In this document: positions 23,356-31,024 of the stretch, piece after piece | Layout: each line of letters opens with the position of its first letter | Numbering within the stretch: position 1 is the stretch's first letter | Assembly: GCA_913060875.1 (NCBI GenBank) | Contig: CAJXSL010000017.1 | Coordinates: forward strand, 62,001-126,000 | Direction: 5' to 3' | Source of the DNA: an uncultured Desulfobacteraceae bacterium | Lineage (GTDB): Bacteria; Desulfobacterota; Desulfobacteria; Desulfobacterales; UBA5852 | Length of the DNA stretch: 64,000 bases | Position numbers and translations under genes: made by a program | The notes under the pieces: generated by a model | Databases searched by the model: none | What the model saw: only the letters and a program-made list of their open reading frames with translations | Told to the model about the DNA's origin: nothing

Positions 23356-25298
23356 CACTTCGCCTCCCCCCAGGTATCCCCAACTCCAGCTTCTACCAGC
23401 CCGGTTGTATGGGCTTCCGGGAACACCCTCAGCATCCCGTTAATCATAGCTCTCTCCAGTAGATCCTTGGCCTGTTCAGCATCTGTTGCCGCCACTTCAA
23501 GGACGATCTCGTCGTGTATGATGTTGACCATCTTGATATCCAGTCCTGAGGCTGCAATCTCCCTGTCCAGTTCGATTATCGCAGCAAGCATCACCTCTCC
23601 GGCGCTGCCCTGCACTGGGTAGTTTCTGGATTGAGTATGGGGCTTGTCGACCCTGATCTTGCGGCCCATCTTTGTCTCCACAAATCTGTATACAGCAGCA
23701 CTTTTTTTGTTGTTATTCCCCCAGGCCTCTACTGCCGGATACTTTTCGAAAAAGGCTTGAATATTCTTCTTGGCTTCTCGCGGTGTCATCACGACATTAT
23801 ATTTATCCCGCGCATGGTTAGAGAGTCCTTGGCTTCCCATACCAAAAATGATCCCGAAGTTGACGGGCTTGGCTGCCCGTCTTTGCTCACCGCTAACATC
23901 GTCAGGCGGAATGCCCGCCATGGAGGCTGCCGTCAAACGGTGCAAGTCCTCCCCGTTGCGGTAGGCCTCAAGCATTGTGAGTTCTTTGGCCAACATGGCA
24001 AGGACTCTCAGTTCTATCTGGCTGTAGTCCGCGACGAGAATTTTCCTGCCGTTTGGTGCGCTGAACAAATCCCGGAACTCTTTCTCGTGCGGAATCTGCT
24101 GCAGATTCGGCTTGGAGCATGTGAACCTGCCCGTCTTGGCGGCTCCAAGACCGTACTCCGGATGGATTCGGCCCGTGACGGGGTTGATGTCGCTTAATAG
24201 CTTACTCCCAAAATTTTGAACCAGTGTCTGGAAGCGCTTATATCTAACCAAGGGTTCGACAACTTCGACGTGGGTGAATTTTTGGACTGCACGCTTATCA
24301 AGGCATAGATCATCCCCTTTCTCAGTTCGCGGCCACTTCTTAAGAATTTTTGGATCCAACACCTTTTTATAGTGGTCGGAGAGTTGCTTGTTGCTCGTCA
24401 AGCTGACATTTGGTCCCACAGCCGCTTTCAGTCGGATTTTCGCGGCTTCAAGGTCCTCCTTGATTCGATCCATCAGCAGCCAGTGTGTGCTCGCATCGAA
24501 ATGACAACCGTTGTACTCCATCTTCATCACCGGGAACTGGGCTTCTCGAAGCAGCTCATATACCTTCATTTTTTGCTGTTCCTCGAGCTTGCTCTTCAGA
24601 ATCGGATACAACCGAAATACCAACCAGGCGTCCCGGGCTGCGTACTGGATCTGTGAAGAGCTAAGTTCGGTCAAGCTCCAGTCTGAGGCCTGCTCTTCTT
24701 TCGAAATGTCCAGATCGAGCAGTTGCTTGGTAAGATCCTTCAGATTTATTGTTCCTCCTCGAAGGGCGTTGTACATCAGCATGGTACAGTCGATCTGGGA
24801 AATTTCGATTCCAGAATGGTATAGGTGGGACATTTCAAACCGAGCGTTATGCGCGACCATGGGGCCCGTCAATATAGGCATTAAAGGTTCGAGACCGGTT
24901 TTAGGGATATCGAACACGTAGACCTTATCCAGGGTCTGGCAAGCCTGTAGCAATCTTATTCGCGATAGATGAGGGCTTAGCCCGGCCCTCGAATGGCTTT
25001 TATACTGCGACATCTTCATCGTCTCGATATCGACGCCTATGGACAATTCGCTGTCAAATTCAGTCTCGGCTATTGCCGCAGCCTCCTCAGAGTCGGTTAT
25101 GTACTTTACCGTAAACTCCATTTCGGTGGGTGCAGCCGGTTCCGCGCAGGATTGCGCCGGCCTTACTATGGTGTCATTTTGTCGAGGTGTGGTCCCCTTA
25201 GTGGCGGAACCTAAATTGGAGGCGGCCTCAAGGTGAGGCCGGCGGCTCTCCGTATTACGGTTGCGGACCTTTTTAAGCAGCAGTTCGAGCTTGTTCAT
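23355..25298 (-). CDS. Family A DNA polymerase with 3'-5' exonuclease domain
   Basis: 647 residues. After a variable N-terminus (1-60) comes a DnaQ/RNase D-like 3'-5' exonuclease with GVDIET (Asp90, Glu92) and a late YAARDAWLVFRLY motif. The polymerase domain has motif A VADYSQIELRVLA (about 419), motif B RRAAKPVNFGIIFGMGSQGL and motif C IIHDEIVLEV (about 593). It lacks the 5'-3' nuclease domain of chromosomal Pol I, the arrangement of phage and plasmid replicative polymerases. It sits between the primase-helicase and the putative initiator, so it likely copies the element itself. Confidence 0.93.
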   Translation of the reverse strand: MNKLELLLKKVRNRNTESRRPHLEAASNLGSATKGTTPRQNDTIVRPAQSCAEPAAPTEMEFTVKYITDSEEAAAIAETEFDSELSIGVDIETMKMSQYKSHSRAGLSPHLSRIRLLQACQTLDKVYVFDIPKTGLEPLMPILTGPMVAHNARFEMSHLYHSGIEISQIDCTMLMYNALRGGTINLKDLTKQLLDLDISKEEQASDWSLTELSSSQIQYAARDAWLVFRLYPILKSKLEEQQKMKVYELLREAQFPVMKMEYNGCHFDASTHWLLMDRIKEDLEAAKIRLKAAVGPNVSLTSNKQLSDHYKKVLDPKILKKWPRTEKGDDLCLDKRAVQKFTHVEVVEPLVRYKRFQTLVQNFGSKLLSDINPVTGRIHPEYGLGAAKTGRFTCSKPNLQQIPHEKEFRDLFSAPNGRKILVADYSQIELRVLAMLAKELTMLEAYRNGEDLHRLTAASMAGIPPDDVSGEQRRAAKPVNFGIIFGMGSQGLSNHARDKYNVVMTPREAKKNIQAFFEKYPAVEAWGNNNKKSAAVYRFVETKMGRKIRVDKPHTQSRNYPVQGSAGEVMLAAIIELDREIAASGLDIKMVNIIHDEIVLEVAATDAEQAKDLLERAMINGMLRVFPEAHTTGLVEAGVGDTWGEAK

Positions 25299-25300
25299 GA

Positions 25301-27985
25301 TCAGGCTCTCCCTTCTGCCTGGGCCTGGCCCGGCAATGTCACTGGTTCGAACCGGTGGTAGGCGCGCTCGTAAATTAGGAACTGACTGCCTCTGCCCTGA
25401 CCGGCCCGGTTTTTGATCAACTCCAGGCGGGCATATACCGCAGCCCCGTCTCCGCCGGTTTTGTGCTCATTTTTTGCACGCTTCACGGACTCTACGAAGT
25501 CTTGGGCTCTTTCGGATGAGCTTACTTTTTGGACGTACATATCCCAAGGGTCTGCCGTAGCTTTGCCGCCGTCCGCTTCACTGCATTCGGAGTACAGGGC
25601 CATGGCTGTGTCAGCCGCATGACCGATACGGTTTGAGCCTCTCAGCGAGTTTAGGGTAAATTCCTTGCTGGCGAAGCTTTTCTGCTGCTCGTCCTTGGTA
25701 ATGTCCGAAATCGCCAAAACTGCGACGCCACAGTCTCTGGCCAGTTGCTTGCATCGCACGGCCAATTCACTAATCTTTACCGTTTCGTTAGGACTGGTAT
25801 CCAATAATTCATTGCCTGTGTTCAGTAGCTGCAGGTAGTCGATAACGACCAGGATGGGATCCTGTTTGGTAAGCTTGTGCTCAGTCCGCACCGTGTGGAT
25901 CATGGCCTGGATCTTGGCAGGAGTGGTGTCGTACGTACCTTCGACGATGTAGAGGTATTTGCCAATGCCTTCGAAATAGGATTCCGCAGCCTCCGCAAGC
26001 TGGTTTTGTACAGTGTCTTTGATATCCGCGTAGGGGGAGAGGATCTTGGCGCTATTCATCGGGATCGTCCGTGCCAGGCTGTTATGGAAGATTTGTTCTC
26101 TACCCATCTCCATGCTGACGAAAATCACAGGGGTACTGGACTGGGCAGCGAAATCTGCGCATTGGGATGCGATGGTCGTTTTACCGCCTCCTGGGGGACT
26201 CACAACCACCGTTAAAGAGCCATTTGTAAAACCGCCTCCAAGGAGGCCGTTTAGATCCGAAAACGGGGTCGGTGTCTTCGCTGCGCCGCCACCAAGCAAA
26301 TCCTCGATGAGCTGCTCGGCGTAGGCACCTATCGGGGCAACCGCCCCCTGCATGGTTCCCGCAACAATCTGGGTGGACTGATTTGTATATTCGGAATGCG
26401 TTGTGAAGATGTCTTTCGCAGGATCGAGTATATCGGCATGAAGGGCATTTGACTTTTCCGCCAGGCGGTAACGCATCGTCAAGTCGGCGGCGCGGCCCAG
26501 CATTTCCTGCCATGTATCGTCATTAACGAGTTTACGGCTCGATAGCTTTTCGAATAGCTCGAGGACCCCGTCTTTAAAACCCGTGTGGAAGTGCGCAAAG
26601 GTTATATTGTTGGTGTTAAATAGGTCACTTAACTCATCAGAGGACATTGTGGTGTAGGCGGATAGGTCATCGACCTTGCGAATCTCTTGGTCGATCCACT
26701 TCGCAATCCCAGTAACTGAAACGCAGCCATCACTGATGGCACGGAGCAAGAGTTCGTAAACTTTGAAGGCCTTCTTCGCGCCCTTCAAGAGGGGAGTCGC
26801 AAACTCGTTCGATGGCATGATCTCTGGAGCAATGGGCTCGACGGGCGAGCCTTTCTGGACAATGTGAGTCATCAGTTCTCGGGCTATCACCTTTTCAAGA
26901 ACTAGCAATGGCGAGGTTTCGCCTTGACGGTCGGAACCACGTTTATGCACGTTTACCCCGGGCGGTCTTACCGGGCATTCACCACAGTCGAAATCAAGGA
27001 AGGGCCGACCACCCAGCATGTATACGCAGCTAAATGGGGCGTCCATCAGGCTCGGGGCGTTTTTGGTGCTATTAAAATGCCGCACTTTCGCCGCATAGGT
27101 CTTGCCGGTTGGGACAAGTCCGTTTTCAGCGTTTTCCGCCATCTTCTTGGCCAGTTCGATGCTCTCCTTCTTGCCCAGACCCTTCGCGACGGTATAGCCG
27201 CGGAGGGTTAGATTACACAGGTCGTACCGCCCTATGTGTGGGCTCCCCCCTCTCTCCACAAGCTTTCGGATGCAAGGTGGGATACCGTCGTCTTTATTCA
27301 GATCCGGGATCATATCTTGGCTGATTTCCCGGCGCTGGGGCTCTTGATCGGCAGTTGCAAACGCGATAACCACATTGGCAGGGGTCGGGGTGATGCCTTT
27401 CAGTATCTCGAGCTGCCCCTCGTAAAAACCATCCGGGAGGTCATCCAGGCCGAAAGCATTCTGGTATGGCTGTTCCCCTACCAGGTAGCTCATCTTGCGG
27501 GAGACCTGGTGAAGGCAGGGAGCAATTTTGCATCTTTGGCCGTCACCGGGGATCAATTCACCCTGGAATGGGATTTTGGCTTTCACCTTTTTTAAAACGG
27601 CTACCATAACCTGTTTGGGAACTGGATCCGTGATCACGTAAACATGCCAGCCTTTCTGTCCGGAGAAGCTAATCAGGGAACGGATACCATTGGCTGCCAA
27701 TTGCTTTTGAATCTTCTCGGCCTTGGCGAGACCCTCTTCGCCGGACTCGTCGAGGTCGAATGCGCCGCACAGGCAGAGCTCGTTACATTTGGCATCGGTA
27801 TAAGCGAAGTCTATGGCGAAGGTGGTTTGACCGCTGACATGTCTGTCCAGGTCGATGCTATTTGCGTTCGGGTATTGATTCCCTTTTGATTTCTGTTCAC
27901 CGCCGGTCAACGCAATTCCATCAGGGGGGCACATCAACTCTTTTAGTTTTTCAACAATCTGGGTCTTGATCTGGTTCATTGGCAA
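25301..27985 (-). CDS. Fusion of AEP primase, PriL-like Fe-S segment and DnaB-type helicase
   Basis: 894 residues. Residues about 55-195 are an archaeo-eukaryotic primase domain: GAFDLDE (metal-binding Asp77, Asp79), SFSGQKGWHVYV (Ser108-Gly, Lys111, His114) and GDGQRCKIAPCLHQVSRKM. Residues about 236-340 resemble the C-terminal iron-sulphur domain of the primase large subunit, with Cys238 (PPCIRKLV), Cys320, Cys334 and Cys337 (DCGECPVRPP). After a linker, residues about 570-850 form a RecA/DnaB helicase: PPGGGKTT (597-604), PILVVIDYLQLL, and ISDITK. The TTG start has GAGGAG seven bases before; an ATG two codons later is possible. Primase, lid and helicase in one chain suggest a self-sufficient replisome. 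Confidence 0.88.
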   Translation of the reverse strand: MPMNQIKTQIVEKLKELMCPPDGIALTGGEQKSKGNQYPNANSIDLDRHVSGQTTFAIDFAYTDAKCNELCLCGAFDLDESGEEGLAKAEKIQKQLAANGIRSLISFSGQKGWHVYVITDPVPKQVMVAVLKKVKAKIPFQGELIPGDGQRCKIAPCLHQVSRKMSYLVGEQPYQNAFGLDDLPDGFYEGQLEILKGITPTPANVVIAFATADQEPQRREISQDMIPDLNKDDGIPPCIRKLVERGGSPHIGRYDLCNLTLRGYTVAKGLGKKESIELAKKMAENAENGLVPTGKTYAAKVRHFNSTKNAPSLMDAPFSCVYMLGGRPFLDFDCGECPVRPPGVNVHKRGSDRQGETSPLLVLEKVIARELMTHIVQKGSPVEPIAPEIMPSNEFATPLLKGAKKAFKVYELLLRAISDGCVSVTGIAKWIDQEIRKVDDLSAYTTMSSDELSDLFNTNNITFAHFHTGFKDGVLELFEKLSSRKLVNDDTWQEMLGRAADLTMRYRLAEKSNALHADILDPAKDIFTTHSEYTNQSTQIVAGTMQGAVAPIGAYAEQLIEDLLGGGAAKTPTPFSDLNGLLGGGFTNGSLTVVVSPPGGGKTTIASQCADFAAQSSTPVIFVSMEMGREQIFHNSLARTIPMNSAKILSPYADIKDTVQNQLAEAAESYFEGIGKYLYIVEGTYDTTPAKIQAMIHTVRTEHKLTKQDPILVVIDYLQLLNTGNELLDTSPNETVKISELAVRCKQLARDCGVAVLAISDITKDEQQKSFASKEFTLNSLRGSNRIGHAADTAMALYSECSEADGGKATADPWDMYVQKVSSSERAQDFVESVKRAKNEHKTGGDGAAVYARLELIKNRAGQGRGSQFLIYERAYHRFEPVTLPGQAQAEGRA

Positions 27986-28118
27986 TTTCTAACTCCTCGT
28001 GTTTGATTTCCCGGGCCCACAACACGCATCTCTGCTGAATAGCGGCCTCAAACTCATCGGGTTTGGTCGAGGCTGCGATCTCGTGGATTTCTTGCAGGAA
28101 CTGTTCAGTTGTAAGCAT
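27951..28118 (-). CDS. Small protein overlapping the primase-helicase start
   Basis: 55 residues from an ATG at 28116-28118: MLTTEQFLQEIHEIAASTKP, then DEFEAAIQQRCVLWAREIKH and an acidic tail. The composition is protein-like and helical, and the frame overlaps the next gene by 35 bases, as in tightly packed phage operons. The Shine-Dalgarno sequence is weak. No family is recognised. It would be the first gene of the replication operon. Confidence 0.5.
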   Translation of the reverse strand: MLTTEQFLQEIHEIAASTKPDEFEAAIQQRCVLWAREIKHEELEIANEPDQDPDC

Positions 28119-28640
28119 GTCGGCTCGGGACCAAGTTATTAAACGGTATGCGGAAATGCATACCCAAGTAATAAAGTATGGTTTGGGTCCCTATCGGAGT
28201 TAAGTAGGTTTCGACGAGGTGGGGAAAAAATAAGTTGGGGTATTGGGATTTAGATCAGTCCACCTTACCGACGGTTTTCGGGAATTGGTGGGAGGAGTTT
28301 TTGGGAAATTACGTCAGTTGCATGCCATATAGCGCCAACTGATCTTTCATAATATCAATCGGATGTACGAACCCATAGAGGCACCTCTATTGGTAGTCCC
28401 TGATGATATTGAGAAAGGCTGGGGGCTATCGGTGACTTTGGCGGCTCCCTCGACCGAGGCATGCCCCTTATATAAATAGGATAGTGGTACGAATCGGATT
28501 CATCTGGTTTGAAGGGTACTATGTCACGGGGTTGCTTTTGTTTTTTCTCGTAGCAATTTTGATCAGATAGAATTGTTGATGAATTATCAGTAGGATATCG
28601 GTCCACATAAGGTTCGATATAGATCGTATGGAGGAAGTCC
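28119..28640. other. Non-coding stretch upstream of the replication operon
   Basis: No supportable gene. A minus-strand frame at 28355-28663 (102 residues) overlaps a better-supported small gene and has no family features. The part near 28120-28260 is likely to hold the promoter of the replication operon. Confidence 0.4.
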
Positions 28641-28778
28641 CTATACGCTGAAGCCCCCACCAACCTTTAGTGTGATCCTCATCTGTATGAACTTAACGAA
28701 CACCCCGATGGTGTTATCGTCGTCCTCGACAACCAGGATTTGTAGCTCTTGCTCCCTGAAAGGCAGGATCGCGGTCAT
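28641..28778 (-). CDS. Small hypothetical protein
   Basis: 45 residues from the ATG at 28776-28778, which has GGAGGT at good spacing. The sequence (MTAILPFREQELQILVVEDD, then DNTIGVFVKFIQMRITL) looks like a short beta-rich protein. It lies 11 bases after the zinc-ribbon gene on the same strand and is probably co-transcribed with it. No family recognised. Confidence 0.5.
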   Translation of the reverse strand: MTAILPFREQELQILVVEDDDNTIGVFVKFIQMRITLKVGGGFSV

Positions 28779-28789
28779 AGCACCTCCAA

Positions 28790-29215
28790 TCAATCCCAGA
28801 GCATAGCGTCGGTGATCTTGATGCGGCCGTTTCGGCACTCCGGGCAGGTCAATGAGATGATGTCATCGACATGGTTTACGATCTGCATGCGGTCACCACA
28901 GCGGGGGCAATCGAATCGGGTCTCGAGAACAGAACCGTCATCATACACCACGAGGGCGTACCGTTGCATTTCGACCACGCCGCATTCCGCACAGCGATAG
29001 ATGGGCTTGTCGAATTTTGTCGATTGAACCTTGTGGTTTGTGAGGATTTCGCAAAATCGAGTTTTGTCTTCGTCCTCCATGAACGACACGTGGTCTTCAA
29101 AACGGTAATCAAAAACACTGAATCCCATGAAAAACTTCTTGTTGTAGCTGCAATTCGAACAACCTATCTCAAATCCGTTACAATTGTATCCAACGTCGAG
29201 CATGTAAGCACCCAT
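28790..29215 (-). CDS. Zinc-ribbon protein
   Basis: 141 residues with several CxxC pairs: CSNCSYNKKFF, YRCAECGVVEMQ, FDCPRCGDRMQ and LTCPECRNGR, consistent with two or three zinc-binding ribbons. No catalytic domain is visible. The ATG follows GGAG and lies ten bases after the rhomboid gene, so it probably shares that transcript and its riboswitch control. The function is unknown; zinc ribbons of this type often bind nucleic acid or protein. Confidence 0.65.
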   Translation of the reverse strand: MGAYMLDVGYNCNGFEIGCSNCSYNKKFFMGFSVFDYRFEDHVSFMEDEDKTRFCEILTNHKVQSTKFDKPIYRCAECGVVEMQRYALVVYDDGSVLETRFDCPRCGDRMQIVNHVDDIISLTCPECRNGRIKITDAMLWD

Positions 29216-29225
29216 CGATACTCCT

Positions 29226-30782
29226 TTAGGCGATTGTCGTCAGTTCCTTGAAAGAGTCCTGGGTCTGTCCCAATTCCATCAATCGCTTCAATGCCTGCCG
29301 GCGAAAAATTTCCTCAGGCTCTTTCTCGAGCAGTTCTTCAAGCACGGCTACGGCTTTATCCGGGTTGCCGATGGCTTCGTAGGTACGGCTAAGGATCAGC
29401 ATGGCTTTGTGCTGCCAGGGGCCGTCTTTGCTTCCTGCCAGTTCAAGACAAAGGCGGGCCTTCTCGTAATCGGCGTACTGGTAAAACTCCGTGCCAATCC
29501 GGAAAAGGATATCGCCCGACAACAAATTGAGGTGCTTCGGGTAATAGTCCCGCACCAGGCGCACTGCGCTCTGGAAATCCCGTTTCACGGTAGCGGCCAG
29601 CAGTTTCACGAACCAGGTGCCCTCTTCCTGGTCGTTGTAGCGGTTGAGCTTCAGGAAATGCTTCAAAGCTGTCAGGTTTTCCGGATCGTTTTTTAGGATG
29701 TCGGTGTACAGATCCGATGCCTCGGTCGTGCCGCCAACTGATTTGGTGAGCCTCTTGGCCTTGACCTCTTGAGCCTCCCCGGCCCCGTCGCCCTGCAGCC
29801 GGAACACCAAGGCTAACACAATACCGGCGATGAAACCTCCCACGTGCCCCCAGTAATCGACCATGATGCTGGCGTCGGCCATCTGCTCGGCACTGCCTGC
29901 AAGATCCTTGGCAAAGAAAAACCCGATCAAGACGATCCCGTTGATCTTGACGGGCACCGAGAACAGCGGGTTGAACAAAATCGGCAGACTGAAGGACAAC
30001 CGGGCAAAATAGCAGCGAATGACGAAGAGCCCCATCAGGCCCGATATGATACCGGAAGCACCGATGGAACTGTATTGGAGGAGCAACAGCGGATCGTCGT
30101 ACACCATCACCTGGATGATCAGCAGGTTCAGGCAGATCAGGCTGGAAATAATGCCGCACAAAAAATAAGTGGCCAGGTAGCGCCACATCCCCAGTCGCGA
30201 CTCAAGGGTGGCACCAAAGGCCCACAGAAAAATCATGTTACCGAACAGGTGACTGAAATCACCGTGGAAGAAGGCACAGGTCACCGTGGTCGACAGGACA
30301 TGGAAAATATTCAGATCGTTGTATGGCAAAAAGCATAGCTGGTCCACGACCAGCTCAGGGGTGAACAGAAACAACAGCGTGTTCGCGACGATGAGGCTGA
30401 TGGTCACCACTGGTGTGCCGGCTTTTTTGAGATCAGAATTGTAAATCACGCCGGCTGGCACCGGTCGGATGAACTTGCCCAGCACGCTGATGATTCCCTC
30501 ATCCGACCGCGCCCACATATAGACGATGCCAAATAGAACGATGGGCACCAACCAGAAGGCGGCCCAGAAAAAGAGCTCCCAGACAATATCGATGAACCCG
30601 GGTTCGAAAAAGCCGATAAACACCGGCAAGGCCACCGCACCGACCAAGGGCAACAGGACAACATTTTTCCGTTTAGCTTTTCTGTCCTTTTCCTCAAACA
30701 CATTGGAGCTTTCTGATTTGCCGACTAAAGTACTCAATATTTCCTCCTGATCAGTTAGATCCAACTCCCTTTCTGCTAGCAT
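29226..30782 (-). CDS. Rhomboid-family intramembrane serine protease with C-terminal TPR-like region
   Basis: 518 residues. Two hydrophobic segments come first (about 42-60 and 66-90), then a six-helix rhomboid core: HGDFSHLFGNMIFLWAFG (about 173-190), the nucleophile Ser243 in SSIGASGIISG and the catalytic His313 in YWGHVGGFIAG. The C-terminal 160 residues are soluble and helical with TPR-like repeats (FYQYADYEKARLCLELAGS, LSRTYEAIGNPDKAVAVLEE). It likely cleaves membrane proteins; the substrate is unknown. A c-di-GMP-I riboswitch and terminator precede it, so its expression is probably set by c-di-GMP. Confidence 0.9.
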   Translation of the reverse strand: MLAERELDLTDQEEILSTLVGKSESSNVFEEKDRKAKRKNVVLLPLVGAVALPVFIGFFEPGFIDIVWELFFWAAFWLVPIVLFGIVYMWARSDEGIISVLGKFIRPVPAGVIYNSDLKKAGTPVVTISLIVANTLLFLFTPELVVDQLCFLPYNDLNIFHVLSTTVTCAFFHGDFSHLFGNMIFLWAFGATLESRLGMWRYLATYFLCGIISSLICLNLLIIQVMVYDDPLLLLQYSSIGASGIISGLMGLFVIRCYFARLSFSLPILFNPLFSVPVKINGIVLIGFFFAKDLAGSAEQMADASIMVDYWGHVGGFIAGIVLALVFRLQGDGAGEAQEVKAKRLTKSVGGTTEASDLYTDILKNDPENLTALKHFLKLNRYNDQEEGTWFVKLLAATVKRDFQSAVRLVRDYYPKHLNLLSGDILFRIGTEFYQYADYEKARLCLELAGSKDGPWQHKAMLILSRTYEAIGNPDKAVAVLEELLEKEPEEIFRRQALKRLMELGQTQDSFKELTTIA

Positions 30783-30822
30783 CCTAACCGCGAGGTGTGA
30801 CAGATCCGGTCACAGTCCAAAC

Positions 30823-30862
30823 AAAAAAACCGAATCCTATGGGTAACCAGGGATCCGGTTTT
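30823..30862 (-). terminator. Intrinsic terminator, expression platform of riboswitch 1
   Basis: On the minus strand AAAACCGGATCC pairs with GGATTCGGTTTT (one G-T pair), and a run of seven T follows (30823-30829 as A on the plus strand). It begins eight bases after the aptamer and ends about 40 bases before the rhomboid start, so it probably decides whether the gene is transcribed. Confidence 0.8.
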
Positions 30863-30870
30863 CATATCCT

Positions 30871-30937
30871 TTGGCAACCCGGCTGTCTTGGTAAGACCCG
30901 TGGCTTTCCGTCCCCACCTCGCGGTGGGTTTGGCTTT
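30871..30937 (-). promoter_or_regulatory. Cyclic di-GMP-I (GEMM-I) riboswitch aptamer 1
   Basis: Read on the minus strand it follows the GEMM-I pattern: AAAGCCAAACC, stem CCACC/GGTGG closed by the GNRA loop GCGA, GGGACGGAAAGCCACGGGTC, a variable P3 loop, then GACAGCCGGGTTGCC. The ligand-contacting G20 of the family is G, which fits c-di-GMP rather than the cyclic GMP-AMP variants that carry A. The usual G21-C46 pair is replaced by C21-G46, a compensating change. It leads the rhomboid-TPR gene. Confidence 0.92.
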
Positions 30938-31024
30938 TCGTTATTATTGATTCGCTAGTTCATAAAGTGCTATCCAATGTCACTGGCTTGAAATTTTCAT
31001 AAATTTTTTGATTTTTAGATCCCA

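Noticed and set aside
12206-30782. Conjugation genes expected for an ICE
   Set aside because: No relaxase, coupling protein or type IV secretion gene was found in the window, so ICE status is not claimed.
30871-30937. Cyclic GMP-AMP (GEMM-Ib) specificity
   Set aside because: The discriminating family position 20 reads G, not A, in both aptamers, so c-di-GMP is more likely.
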